Shown here one piece after another: positions 10,563 to 21,935 of a stretch of DNA of 64,000 bases. Origin of the DNA: Chalara sp. BL73 (Eukaryota > Ascomycota > Leotiomycetes > Helotiales). The notes beneath the pieces were generated by a model. That model saw nothing but the letters and a program-made list of their open reading frames with translations, ran no database searches and was not told the DNA's origin. How positions within the stretch are numbered: the stretch's first letter is position 1; the number at the start of each line of letters is the position of its first letter. The position numbers and the translations under genes are program-made. The stretch lies in assembly GCA_918026815.1 (NCBI GenBank), contig CAKJVC010000058.1, positions 372,001-436,000 of the forward strand, in the 5' to 3' direction.

Positions 10563-13202
10563 ACAATATTACCGATTCGATGGTTTCGGTATCCTTCTGC
10601 GGTAGCATGATGCATATCCACTGTATGGAGAATTTCACGATCGCATCAAGGTTTCCTCCTAAAGGAATTCCGTGCTGTAGCCGTTGAGAGACCTCCCTGT
10701 TCTGTCCGATATATCTTGTCTTATGGTATGGCATATCGTTTTGGATAAGCCTCGCATTGTCGAGCTGGAAATATATGGTCGCCACCCGTATGTTAGTGGA
10801 GCATCGGAGATTCTGTGAGAATCTTCAAGGGTCCCACGACTACAAGGGGGCTTCCATGCGAGGCGATATGTATGATGCCGAAGCTACGTGCGCTTGCAAA
10901 ATAGATAAGCGTGGTCACTAGAAATTTAAGGGTCAGAGTCACCTTCATGTATCAATTTGCTCTTCAATGACCACACTTCTCTGGACCAAGCCTAAAGGGC
11001 AAATTGAGCATACCTTCACATATAGAACTTGCTATGTATCAAATGGCATACCCTAGGATCCAACTGGTAGCAATATGTATCGTTGCTAAAACCTCGCTTT
11101 ACACCAAAAGCAAAGGTCGACCAACAATACAATAACTGTTACGGACTGCAACTTTGTAATTTCACAAGACACGAGTATCTTGTGAGGCAAGCATGCACAC
11201 ATGGGAATGAGATCGACATCTTCAGGGCAACACATGAGAACCCTTACCAATGGTGATGAGGATAGCATGCAATGAACTCTCAGCTTATTTAGATATGGCG
11301 TCATTTAAGAGCCGTAAATGCAATTTGCTTCGTCTTCTGCAAGGTAGCGACATACGATCTATCCTCGCCCTCTTTGTAATTGATCATAGGCCATTCCTCC
11401 AGATCTTCAGAATTATTCAGATCTCTAATCTTGCAACTTCACCATCATGTTTCGGGACTTCCGTTGGGAGCCTGTAGTGATGCTCTTTAGGCCTCATTGC
11501 CGCCCTTATTAATCGATCTTCGAGTGATGATATAATGTTTCTGCCCCAAGTTTCTCCCTCAACTTTGAGGCAAGTCAACTAACCTTATGATTTGAGCTGC
11601 TTCCCCTCTAGATTGCATGCATCAACAATGGCACAAGACACATTTAGAACTGCCCGCTGACTGTGTCTTCTATATACGGAAGACGGCACCTGGGATGTCG
11701 AGCTGTATATGTCAAAGATCCAAGGAAACCTTTCAGATTTGAAGAATTTTGCTCGTCTCTTTTTAATCTCAAGTTCAGGTTTTCAACTCGGCTATGACGC
11801 CTTTGGGTATATCTTGATATGTCCAGCCAGTCGATGAGGGCAACAAAGTTTGCCAGGAGTTATCAGGGTTACAGGAGCATGCGGTTAAAAAGAAAGCTCA
11901 GCATTGTCATCACGTAGTAAGATTGTCAGATTGTCAGCGTTTGCATCTGCATATGCATTTTCCCGCCTTCAAGTCTGCTTGAGCTGGCGACAACTCCCAA
12001 TTGTTATGCATACCATCGGCCTCCAGCATTACCGCTCTTCTCATAGCGAATGCATTTGATATTTCTCTCTTTTGTTGCATGTCGCACTTTTGTCATTCGG
12101 TGCATCAGTCTTCCGATTATGCTGTCACGAAGCAATTCATCACCATCATTCTGGCTTGTTGTCTTGAAGCCTCGGGCTTTTCTCGGCGATAACCGCGCCA
12201 TGGCGGCAGTTAGAACAGGTGTATTGTTTGTCCGACTTGGCTTTTATTACTCTTTCCCCAGATTTTCGCCTCACAACATCAGGTGAATGGAACATACCGT
12301 CAAATGTTTGCTTTTTAACGCGCGGCAATCTGCGTTATCAAGCATGATTAATCTATGTGGCGTTTTGGCGTCTTACAGAGCATAAGCCACCAAATCCGCT
12401 CGTACTTTAATGTCTTGCCCAGCGGCACAGCAAAGGACGATGGAAGAAGTATGGCGGGAAGGGAGGCAACATAAGCATAGTTACAGATCTCTTGGTGGTG
12501 CACAATATGCGAAATGCCCCACTCTGCTTTTTCATCCGGTTTTTGTCTTGTCGCAGAATTTACGTTTGTGAGCGCAGGCATCGCTCAGCATCTTCCAGAT
12601 CTCTCATCCTATTACTCAAAGATGCCCAGTCAAGTTGGATTTTTTAAAGTGTGCTATTCTGTGCTTCCATTTGTGCCTCTTGAAAAGACTTTCTAGTGCC
12701 AAGAAGAAAGAAACAAAGAAAAGGACCAAAAATGTGCCATTGCGGATTTAAGTTAACTGGCCAAATTGCAAAAGGGGACCAACAGTATGTTCAAGCTTAT
12801 ACCAGAAAAAGGCCCTCTTAACAGAATGAACCACATACTTTTCTTGAGACCACATCGAGGAAAAGATAACAGTGAGTGTGACGCAGCAAACAGACAATAT
12901 GACTGCAGAATCTGAATGAAGATTCACGTCCAGCAGCGGGTGAGCACTATTACCATCAATCGAATCCAGGCGGTGATTCCCATTCCATCTTCAAGTACTA
13001 TGTCAATCATGTTTCCTGTCTAGAATCTTTACAAAAGTCTCGCACTGTCCACTATCATCATGGTTTCATACCTCATGTTTTTTTTACGATCCAAACTCTG
13101 AATCTTCATCTCGAACCTTCTGGGAACTCGATCAAAGCATCAGGGACTTGAAAAGTAGAAAAACTCTCGGGAAGAACAATATCTACTTGAGGGCACGCAG
13201 CC
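10563..13202. other. Gene-free region, 2.6 kb
   Basis: Only short ORFs in all frames, with stops dispersed evenly. Minus-strand fragments between 12,004 and 12,581 line up in neighbouring frames and include a short CSNCRHG motif, which might be a decayed ORF, but I cannot assign it. Confidence 0.45.
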
Positions 13203-13610
13203 ATGGCAAATGCGAAAGATCTCGAGTTGCACCCGTTCTCGGAGCTCATGCTTATTCTTCTCGTTTTTGTAGTCCTATTGATGATCGCGGACTTAGCTGT
13301 CAACCATAGCCAGCTATGTAACCACAAGAAAATCGTTCGATCCGGTATGCGAAACCGGATTGTGTTCATCACGCTTGTTGCTTGGGGCGTGGGAGCGCGT
13401 TACAATGAGTGGGCTGGGACGCTTCGTAAGTGGCTATTAGCCGCATTGGCTGCAAATAGATACTGACGGTCTATAGACGTCTGGGGCTTGATGGTCTTCG
13501 AGGCGTTGATCTTGCTGGGATGGAACAAGATGGGCCAGTTACTGAAATTACATGTGACTAGTATCGTACCGCCTGATTATGGGTACGTAAATATGTCAAG
13601 TTGGGTCTGA
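13203..13610 (+). CDS. Small hypothetical multi-pass membrane protein
   Basis: Two exons, 13203..13425 and 13477..13610, encode about 118 aa. The 51-nt intron (CTTC|GTAAGT...TATAG) splits a His codon and restores a continuous hydrophobic frame. Three membrane segments are visible: ELMLILLVFVVLLMIADLAV near 14-33, IVFITLVAWGVGARY near 54-68, and GLMVFEALILLGW near 79-91, each flanked by charged residues. No family is recognised. The 3' end is uncertain: a donor-like GGTACGTAAAT lies at 13583, so a further exon downstream is possible. Confidence 0.6.
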
Positions 13611-14365
13611 TGCAGGATTTAGATTACGATGGTCTCTAAAATAGCACTTATCTGGTCATCCAAAGCGCTTAAAGCTCTGAGAGTCCTCAAAATCAAGGAC
13701 ACTGAAGACTGCATTTTAGCTATCACTAGACTCATCACGTGAAGTTATGAGGCTCGTTTACGGAATCAGAAGTCCATTCTTCCTCCTATGATCCCATTTG
13801 CAAGCATCATATCGTTACGTGTTGTCCCAGTACAACTCTAATTTTAACTGTGTACAACTTTGGGGTCTTTCCAGCTATTTTCTTTTACTCCTTTCTCAGA
13901 AAGACGAAGCATTCCTGCCTTCCCAGAAATTAATGATACTTCTCCTTACCAGATATTCATCCCACAAAGGAAAACGTCAAGAAGTAACATCTGCCAACAC
14001 TCACTATGATATCATACTGATGCTTAACGAGGTACTATTTGGAGAAAGGAGACGGCGCACTAAGATCCAAGAGAAGTTTGAGTATCTCTGGTGAAGAGGT
14101 GATATCAATACTGGGTTTCCTAATCAAAGATGAAGTCCAGCGCAAGTCCAGCTTGTGGAAGACGATCTGCCCCAAGAACGAAATCTCCAGGACCAAAAAG
14201 CGAAACCAGACCACCTGTATTCATAGGCCATCATCGACCCGCCTCCAAGGTCGTTCCCAAGTCTCCAACCTCAAGCTTTCCCCCAAGTCCATGCTGGTGA
14301 CATAATATCTGTATGATGTTTGTCTCCTCGACTGCTTTCCTAAAGCCCCACTCTCTGGTCATGAT
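13611..14365. other. Intergenic, possible missed exon
   Basis: No firm gene. A 57-codon Pro/Ser-rich ORF at 14130-14300 (start MKSSASPACGRRS) has biased codon use and could be a terminal exon or a chance ORF; its neighbours give no support. Confidence 0.4.
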
Positions 14366-14569
14366 TCATGGCTCATCGCTGGTTCTTCCCATAGCAGCGT
14401 AAGATTCTTCGCTACATGGCGAGCATACCCCTCGCACTTGTCTATCGTATGTCGGCTTGCTGTAGCAATCGCATGACTTCTTACTGCAGCACGAGCAGTC
14501 CCTGCCGAACTGTTTATCGTAGCTCGGCTGGCTGTGGTAGTGGCAAAGGTTCTGATTGCAGGATGAACA
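14366..14569 (-). repeat. 72-bp tandem repeat, 2.5-3 units
   Basis: TCTATCGTATGTCGG at 14441 recurs as TTTATCGTAGCTCGG at 14513, exactly 72 bp on, and the flanking bases also align. The period is a multiple of three, matching the 24-aa repeat of the overlapping minus-strand ORF. Confidence 0.75.
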
Positions 14570-14662
14570 CTTTCCATCAAGCAGCTTGGCCGGGTGGAGA
14601 GAATTATCGCTGTCCGAGGCTGCCTGTCCAGCGATATAGAAGGAGATATCGCTAAAATACAT
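14366..14662 (-). CDS. Small Cys-rich repeat protein (hypothetical)
   Basis: A 98-aa ORF whose C-terminal two-thirds is a tandem array of 24-residue units, each opening with a CSxC pair: CSSCNQNLCHYH at 32, CSCCSKKSCDCY at 56, and a partial CSPCSEESY at 80. Between them recurs SxPxYDxQ. The DNA repeats at 72 bp. There is no strong signal peptide (MYFSDISFYIAGQAAS), though an upstream exon might supply one. Small Cys-repeat proteins in fungi are often secreted or metal-binding, but nothing here proves that. Repetition kept in frame over two and a half units argues for a translated sequence; the lack of relatives I recognise argues for caution. Confidence 0.4.
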   Translation of the reverse strand: MYFSDISFYIAGQAASDSDNSLHPAKLLDGKCSSCNQNLCHYHSQPSYDKQFGRDCSCCSKKSCDCYSKPTYDRQVRGVCSPCSEESYAAMGRTSDEP

Positions 14663-17600
14663 AGCGAAGCAGTGAAACTCTTGGTATTGTTTTGTGGTAT
14701 AAATGTAGTTGCTGAAGTTTCAATGTGGAAGATGTTCGTAGGTGTATTGATGTGATGAAGAAGAAGAGATACTCTGAAAAGAGCTGCTCCTTTGTGATCC
14801 CCGCTTAAAGGTGAGTAACTAGTACTTCTGTAGGACTCACCGTGGTTGATATGACAGGCAAGAGTCTACGGAATTTGCAGTATTAGATAGGATGTATCGT
14901 ACATCAATCAGCATACATCTAAGATCAATTTGAAGGTTTATCCGATCACCTTCCCCCCTTATTACCCAGATTTTTATATCAAAGACAATCCAATGTATCG
15001 GCATCATTCTCAGTTTGTGCGATAATGGTCTCCCGATTTAGAAGGAACACCCTTCGCGGAAATGTGAGCCGTGGATGATCTAGTTCTTTTGTCCCACTCA
15101 TCTTTGTCTGGCTTTCACCAGTTGCTTCCAGATGTTATTTATGAATATTTATTGGTTTCGAAAAATCTTAAACTGGTCCTAATTGGTGGTGGTTACAAGC
15201 TTAGATGCCGTACATTTGAGGAAGAAGCAGCATGGTGTAGCGGGGGATAGTGTACGAAGACACGGGGGAGCTGTGAGAAAGGTGATCACTAAATCCGGTT
15301 GCGCGATGTTAGAAAGAGGTCGTATTAAATTTGAATGTTTATTCATTCGAGAGGCAATCTAACCTAGATTGCCCCCATACCATCTTTGCTCTGGTTCCCT
15401 GTTGCAATTGCGTTAATCAAAATTATACTTTGAAAAAGAAGGTAGAGCTCCAACCTACCAGTTTTAACATGCCATTCAATTTCCTGTTTTTCATGTCTCA
15501 GCCAAAAGTGAAACATCCAGGAATTAAATATGATTGACTCGTTATATACGTGCTGATATAACTCCTCGTAATCTGCTAAATACGCCAGTTAGACTTATAC
15601 ATTAAAATGAGTGAGCTTGTTACGCACTCAACAAGTATGGATGGGAGGAGGGAGCACTGGGACCCTGGGGCCTTCCTCTGAATCCTCTCTCACAATGTGC
15701 GATCTTCTTTGAGACATTGTGTCTCGCCGTCTCTGTGCCAAAAGCACGGCAAGTCTTCTCTCGAGAAGTCTCTTATACCATCGTAAGATGGCATAGACAA
15801 CTATTCAATGGGGTCAGTTCAGTGTAAAGCATGGTGTCAAACATTGATAGCGACATACGCAGGACCACAAGAAGGCAGGATGGGAGTACCAAGCCAACCC
15901 GAGAGCCTAATGGGAGGGATAAGAAAACATCCATTTCGAGGCGTCGTAGGATGTATGATGTCTAAATTAGGCTGGAGCCTGGATAGCTATGTTGAGTGTT
16001 GTGTGTTCGATCTACGAGACTGAACAAAGAGAATGAAAAGTGACGGTAAATGGTAGATCTACATTGATGATAGAGGAGTCTATTATGATATGGACGGCTT
16101 TTCGTATTTTTAGTGCCGCCTTATTGTGATTCTGAATCCGAGGTTGAAGCTGAGGAACCACCGTTGCTATGGCGTTGTGCATACGACCATAATATTGGAA
16201 CAACAAATACTTAGGGTATCAGCACGTATTTCTAGACCTGGAGGATAATTGGATATTACATATCGGAATAATGACAATAGCAACTATTATCAAGACAATA
16301 GAAACTGAATGAGAGAGAGCCATCTTTGTTGAAGATAGGTTCCTCAGTCCGGGTATTATGTAGTTGATTCTGGAAGGTATGAAGGAACGAAGCGTATGGA
16401 GCACAACTATTTGAAACAGCCAACGCGAAGTCAAAATATGATGGTAGAGAGAGAAACTGAGATAATATTTGTTATGGGGCTCCAGTAGATGCAATATCAC
16501 ATATGATGAGAATGATGAGATCAAACTACCTCTAAGGGGAATAGTATGATGCTTGGGAAGAGAGGACGAAAGTATGGATGTGTTGGCATAAGGCTATCAT
16601 AGCAAACAAGTACCAACGCTTTTGTCTATGACACGACAGGGCACGACTGCTTGTGTGCGACATCTGAGATAAAAGCAAACACGCTGTCCATCACTCATGG
16701 AGTCACGGGACATCAATGACTTGACATTAAAGAGCACAGAGCTTTGGAAATTGCGGGGGAGAAATCAGCGGTATGTTGCATTAATCGTTGCTGATATCCC
16801 AACCATAGCTGATATTCCCAAGTCATCATGCAATAGTCATGAAGTTTGACTACGATACGGCTTAATTTTTCCTCGCTCTTTCGAGCCCCACTCGCAGAAG
16901 GGACTCATATATATGTTGTCCAAAGAGTATCTTCGAAGACATCTTCAGATGTTTCTCATTTAGATTTAGGCGGTTTTGGAACTCATATGCTCGAAGCTCT
17001 TCGACTATCGTTATCTCGGCTTTGCACACTGGTAAAATCCTGAAAAGGAATATTATTTGTACATGTTTACGAGCTAGAGTAACGATAAGGGCGTGGTATA
17101 AATGGGCCACGGGGAGCACGGCTGGTCAAGTCCTTGGAAGATTAGTTAAAGCAACAATCTGATCCTTGGGTTAGTTCTAGATCAAAAGATAAGACTACAA
17201 GTGATAAACGTACCAGTAGTGAAGACAAGGAGGCTTAGGGACCCGAGAGGTAGTAACATTGAAAGAGGGATAACCCATTCGTCCATTATTGATGTTGGAA
17301 TCCTGTCAATATTTTTTGCTGGATTGGTTATTGGTGATTAGAGGTTAATATACGTAATTATGTGCCAGAAGAAGAATATATAAACTTGTCAACAGCCCAA
17401 CGTGAGTCATGTTGATAGTGGGATATCGTGCATTGCTTGTACATCTATGCCCTGTAGAAAATGGAGCATCGTATGGTCCAGAAAAGGAAATATGCGAGTT
17501 TGGCATGCTCTATTGAAAAAGCATGAAGCAAATTATAACCCACAACATGCATTTGATCAAGATTTTCGAGCCATCTTCTCGCTGCAACTCGTTGGCTCTT

Positions 17601-18795
17601 CCAATGACAAACAAAGTGAAGAAAATGAAGAATAATTTGTGCTGAATAATGACAAGGCATTACGGCTCCAAGTTTCTGGCTTCCAACATTGCCATAAGAT
17701 CTAGCATCCAGCATCCAGCTACAGGTTATGGGTTCAATATTAAGAAATAGGAGTGCCTTCACCAAAAACAGTGTCAATCGAGGCACTGACCGCAATAAGC
17801 ACTGTCAACCCGGCATCGCGCATAATCTCAAGTTTTGGATAGCTGTCTTGCAGAACCAGAATGAGCTAGACATCAAGAGAAAAACCAGAAATTGTTGATT
17901 TTAACGTGCAGCAATAGGACAACCTTCATATTCTTATCCGTTGATAAATGCGGGAAAACGCATAATGATTTCCAATGCGTCAACTCGGGGCTCATTTATT
18001 GCGTCATTCCTAACCTTATGAAGCTGGTAAACAGAGCGAAGTTCAGACAACAAGTACCAATGTTGACGAGCCAGAAAAACACCGCTATGCATATTAACGG
18101 AAGTCGAGCTGATTCTTGTTCACTAATCTTACATTGTAGAGCGCCACACTTTTGGCCACAATACCAGACCTTCATGTCCATCCCCCGGCTCAGCCTTCCA
18201 TGACAATGTAGGTCCCCCGTAGTAGACTAACCACCGAAAGATATCATCAATCGTCGGACGACCTGAGATAGATCAAGAGAGCGCATACTATAAATTCAAC
18301 CAGTCAGTCCGGTATATAATTCAATTTATGGTGTACTTCGTACCTCCAACTCCAAAGAAAGTGCTCAGCGTGATAACCATCGCTATCAACCCTGGAGGCA
18401 TGGCTGAAACTTGGAGTGACTAATGGTTGAGTTGACGTGGTGCGTTGCGCCAGCTGTGGGATGGGTTAGAGGCAGGTGACGGTGAGTAATGAAAGAGAAA
18501 TCTGAGGTTGGAAAGGATAAGAACCCAAAGAAGTTTGCTTGTATTAATGTAACACTGGCAGGAACCAACCACGCGTGAACGGTAAATTGGAACCCGAAGG
18601 AGCAAACGTTTATCATTTCCCTAACAGATTAGAGAAGAGAGACTAACTCAGCTAACGCTCCCTTCCACAAATAATTTACCCCTCCCACGGCTCACAATCA
18701 GAGTGATTATTAGCGTCCATTTATAGCCCCTCAATGCAAGCAGTAATATCTCCATGACTTCTTCAATTTGATCAGTTCATCTTCGCCTGCATAGC
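14663..18795. other. Gene-free region, 4.1 kb
   Basis: The longest gene-free stretch of the window. ORFs reach 116 codons but look like chance: no known motifs, no splice-supported extension. A short hydrophobic ORF start (MALSHSVSIVLIIVAIVII, minus strand, near 16,320) is signal-like but followed by stops. Its AT content and absence of genes resemble an old decayed repeat island, but I identified no transposon domains. Confidence 0.5.
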
Positions 18796-19106
18796 TTATC
18801 TACCATGCTTCGCCACGTTGCGCCGCAAAATGTCCACCACTTGGTCGTACTTGTCGTGATCTGGGATACTGGCAAACATCTCTGCTTCCCTCCTTCGTAC
18901 AACTTCTTCTGCGTTACGTAGTGCTGCGGCTGCATTCAGCCTCTCCTGAGTCCGTCTCCTGCTTGCCTCTCGTTTCTTGGTCTGCCACTTGATGTATTGA
19001 TAGGTTATAACTACCCAATCATGTTAGTTTTTTAATGTAAGAAACAGTTAATTGGAATTTATTTACTGAGAGCGCTCCCAATGAGGAAACCGATCAGTGT
19101 TTCCAT
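18796..19106 (-). CDS. Small single-pass membrane/helical protein, 84 aa
   Basis: Two exons, complement(18796..19010, 19067..19106). The 56-nt intron has donor CTCA|GTAAAT and acceptor GGGTAG, and joins METLIGFLIGSAL to ITYQYIKWQTKKRE. One N-terminal membrane helix (about residues 4-20) is followed by a basic, Ala/Arg-rich helix (RRRTQERLNAAAALRNAEE) and an acidic-basic end (DHDKYDQVVDILRRNV). The codon pattern and the clean splice suggest a real gene, too small to be seen as one open frame. The layout, a short N-terminal anchor with a charged helix behind it, resembles small mitochondrial or ER proteins. No family is recognised. Confidence 0.6.
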
Positions 19107-19922
19107 TTTCGTTGGCGTTCTGGATCGCGAAACTGGTATCTACTTGTGGCGATGAATGATAAGAAGTTGAGAGAGATTTGGTTGGTTTTCTGCTGCTCAA
19201 GCCGCCTGATATATGGCCAACAGAATAAAGGTCTTTGAGGATGGCTGGTGCTAGATGTTGAAGCAGGCAGAAGACTCAGACACGTAGACAAAGCAGCGGG
19301 ATCTGAAATATATTCTATTCTAGGCAACTCCCCTGCAGTTTCTGGAAAATGCTCTTAGATACCGCTTGTAAAGCTCCGCTGCAGACCAGTACACAGCTTC
19401 AAGCCGCTGCCATTGTTCTGGTGCATTCATCCTTGGCAATGGAGAAAATAGATAGCTTGATAGAGTAGCCAGTATCTCTGTGAGTCAGTCTTTTGGCAGG
19501 CAAGGGGGTGGCTTCTTCAGAACGTCTCTAGGGATGATCAAAAGATGCGCTAACAGTAACACGGCCCCGGCTCACACTGATGAATGCGTCTCCCAAAGTC
19601 ATGATACTATCTTGCTCTTCCTTTAGATTGGGGCCAAAGTATTCTGCTCCCACCAAGCTGTCTATTTTGGCGGCTCCCAGTTGGATCGCGATCTTACAAG
19701 GTAGATTTCGCAACAGAGAGTTGAGAGATCCTGCATATCTTCTTAAACTGAGTCTTCTGCTGCGAAAGATTTTGCTCAAGGAGCGCCCTTGGCACACATT
19801 GCACAAGAACACTAATGAAACGTAATCCTAGATGTCGATGTAACGCAATAAGAGAGTTCTAGTGGGATATTGGTCGCAAGAAGCTTCAGAAGAGTTATGG
19901 CGACTCATGTTTGGATTTCCCT
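19107..19922. other. Intergenic region with an unassigned minus ORF
   Basis: A 94-codon minus-strand ORF at 19528-19812 contains plausible protein-like text (LGAAKIDSLVGAEYFGPNL), but it has no family and lies just downstream of the Ctf8 gene. It may be 3' flank. Otherwise nothing is seen. Confidence 0.4.
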
Positions 19923-20408
19923 TCAAGAAGCGGACATTGCTCCAACTGGCTCGGGCCTGGTGGAGAATAGTATCTTGAATTTGACGATCTCCACGATCTC
20001 AAGCTCTTCTGCCTTTTCCTGGTTTTCCACAACTTCAATTTCCTCACTGCCTGATTGTGATACGTTTGTTATCTTTCTAATCACAGCCATAGCCTTCGGT
20101 AACTTCTTGACTTCTCCTGTAAGTCTCTGATGCTTGCCAACATAGAGATACACCCGTTTCATCCATGCTTGGCCTTCCTGGCCGTCTTTGTAGCCAGGAA
20201 AGACAAGCCTGCCTATAGATGTTTCTCTTGTGTGACCTTCAATAGCAATTGCATCCTCATCATCATGATCTGGAAGGTTTATGGTGCCTTGGAGTTCCAG
20301 TATCGCTAGTCCTGACGGGGTTTGCAGTAATTCTGGCAACAAGTTTCTGCCGACGAATTCAGGCAGTTGAGGTGCCGATAATTTGGTGTGCAGAATAACC
20401 TTGCTCAT
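19923..20408 (-). CDS. CTF8: Chromosome transmission fidelity protein 8 (Ctf8)
   Basis: Single exon, 161 aa from the ATG at 20408; in-frame ATGs at 20414 and 20447 would lengthen it slightly. Ctf8 is a subunit of the alternative clamp loader RFC-Ctf18, with Dcc1, which loads PCNA for sister-chromatid cohesion and the replication checkpoint. The diagnostic blocks are AILELQGTI near 50, IGRLVF near 77, the strongly conserved VYLYVGKHQRLTGEVKKLPK near 97-116, and the C-terminal LEIVEIVKFKILFSTRPEPV. The length fits fungal Ctf8. Its start codon is 201 bp from the divergent microgene at 20610, so a shared promoter is likely. Confidence 0.93.
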   Translation of the reverse strand: MSKVILHTKLSAPQLPEFVGRNLLPELLQTPSGLAILELQGTINLPDHDDEDAIAIEGHTRETSIGRLVFPGYKDGQEGQAWMKRVYLYVGKHQRLTGEVKKLPKAMAVIRKITNVSQSGSEEIEVVENQEKAEELEIVEIVKFKILFSTRPEPVGAMSAS

Positions 20409-20609
20409 CTTCATGAACCTCACCAATGTAAAACAACCCAAGACCATTAAAATAAAAAACCATCGGCAGCAGCACCAAACACAAATCTCGCATCGTGATC
20501 AGTATTGCAAAGACTCGCCTATCGGGAAGGATTTACTATCTTCCGTGAATTACAGTTCCGGAGCTAGCGGCCGCAGACCCGCCGGCATTCTCCTCAGGCA
20601 CAAATCTTC

Positions 20610-20773
20610 ATGGACGAGGCAACACTGATACTCGTCTTTAGTGAGTCTATGGCCATTCTAAACCTTTCGAAGATTGTTTTACATCACAGCTAGCTAACAA
20701 AATACTAATAGCCATTATCGGTCTTGCTGCCATTATCTTTGGACTTTTCCATATTCCCGAAATCAAGCGGTAA
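20610..20773 (+). CDS. Spliced 30-aa membrane microprotein
   Basis: Two exons, 20610..20640 and 20712..20773, give MDEATLILVFTIIGL followed by AAIIFGLFHIPEIKR. The 71-nt intron is canonical: donor TTTA|GTGAGT, a GCTAAC branch-like motif and acceptor TAATAG. Splicing joins two hydrophobic half-helices into one membrane span of about 20 residues, with an acidic N-terminus and a basic C-terminus. An in-frame TAG lies upstream of the ATG, so the frame is closed on both sides. The size and layout recall tiny ER subunits such as Ost4, but the sequence match is too weak to claim that. It sits between divergent CTF8 and eS6, ending 104 bp before the eS6 ATG, so an upstream ORF in a long eS6 leader is the main alternative. 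Confidence 0.5.
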
Positions 20774-20877
20774 TCACGTGATCTCATCGCTAGTTTGCCC
20801 ACACTGACAAATTTCAGATTCTTCCACAATTTGATCAAACTCGACAATAATCAACGACAACCACCGCCAACTCAACT

Positions 20878-21935
20878 ATGAAGTTGAACATTTCCTTCCC
20901 TGCCAATGGCAGTCAGAAGCTCATCGAGATCGACGATGAGAAGAAACTTCGTGTTTTCATCGACAAGCGGTACGATTTTCCTACAACGCACACAAATTCT
21001 TTTAGCGCGCACAAATATACATATATATTGGGCAATTGGCATATTATAGCTGATGGGATATGGAATACTGACTTGCGTATAGTATGGGTCAAGAAGTTCC
21101 AGGAGACTCAGTTGGCGATGAGTTCAAGGGCTACATTTTCAAGATCACTGGTGGTAACGACAAGCAAGGCTTCCCCATGAAGCAAGGTGTTATGCACCCG
21201 ACCCGTGTTCGCCTTCTCCTCTCCGATGGTCACTCTTGCTATCGTCCTCGTCGCACTGGTGAGCGCAAGCGCAAGTCTGTTCGAGGATGCATTGTTGGCC
21301 TCGACCTCTCTGTCCTCGCTCTCTCAATTGTCAAGCAAGGCGATGCCGATATCCCTGGAATCACCGACGTCGTCCACCCCAAGCGTCTGGGTCCAAAGCG
21401 TGCCACCAAGATCCGCAAGTTCTTCGGTCTCACCAAGGAAGATGATGTGAGTTTATTCTCCTTCATCCTCGCCTACCTTTCACCCTGCGGCTTCGGCTGT
21501 AGACTGATTGGTAGAGTGGTCTGCCGTTTCGCTCTACAGCCTAGCTGTGGTCTGAAGGCAGCGTGAGCTACTATACAAAACCTTTAGAAATGCTGACAAA
21601 ATTTCTTTCCGAATTTAGGTTCGCAAGTTCGTGATTCGTCGTGAAGTTCAGCCAAAGGGCGAGGGCAAGAAGCCATACACCAAGGCCCCTAAGATTCAAC
21701 GCCTTGTTACTCCCCAACGTCTTCAGCACAAGCGTCACCGTATCGCACTCAAGCGCCGCAATGCTGAGAAGACCAAGGATTCTGCTGTAAGTATCTGCCT
21801 CAATATCAATAACAACTACAATTGCTAATATGTCTGCAGAACGAGTATGCTGCTCTCATTGCTAAGCGTGTCGGTGAGGCGAAGTCCGCCAAAGCTGATC
21901 TCCGCAAGCGTCGTGCTTCCTCTCTGCACAAGTAA
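20878..21935 (+). CDS. RPS6: 40S ribosomal protein eS6
   Basis: Four exons, 20878..20969, 21083..21446, 21619..21786 and 21840..21935, encode 239 aa. The N-terminus [20 protein letters not shown] is followed by the intron-split [20 protein letters not shown], then [34 protein letters not shown] and [20 protein letters not shown], all invariant eS6 blocks. The C-terminal RRASSLHK is the fungal version of the phosphorylated tail, the target of TORC1/S6-kinase-type signalling. All three introns (113, 172 and 53 nt) have canonical ends and keep the frame. Only about 100 bp separates the ATG from the upstream microgene, so promoter and leader must be compact or overlap it. Confidence 0.97.

Noticed and set aside
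12004..12581. Minus-strand fragments with CSNCRHG that might be a transposase remnant
   Set aside because: No recognisable catalytic motif and several stops; cannot be assigned.
14130..14300. 57-codon Pro/Ser-rich ORF (plus strand)
   Set aside because: No splice-supported link to the gene at 13203 and no homolog recognised.
16219..16524. Hydrophobic signal-like ORF start on the minus strand
   Set aside because: Followed by stops with no convincing intron; composition fits AT-rich chance sequence.
19528..19812. 94-codon minus ORF downstream of CTF8
   Set aside because: No family, and overlapped by an equally long plus-strand ORF; likely 3' flank.
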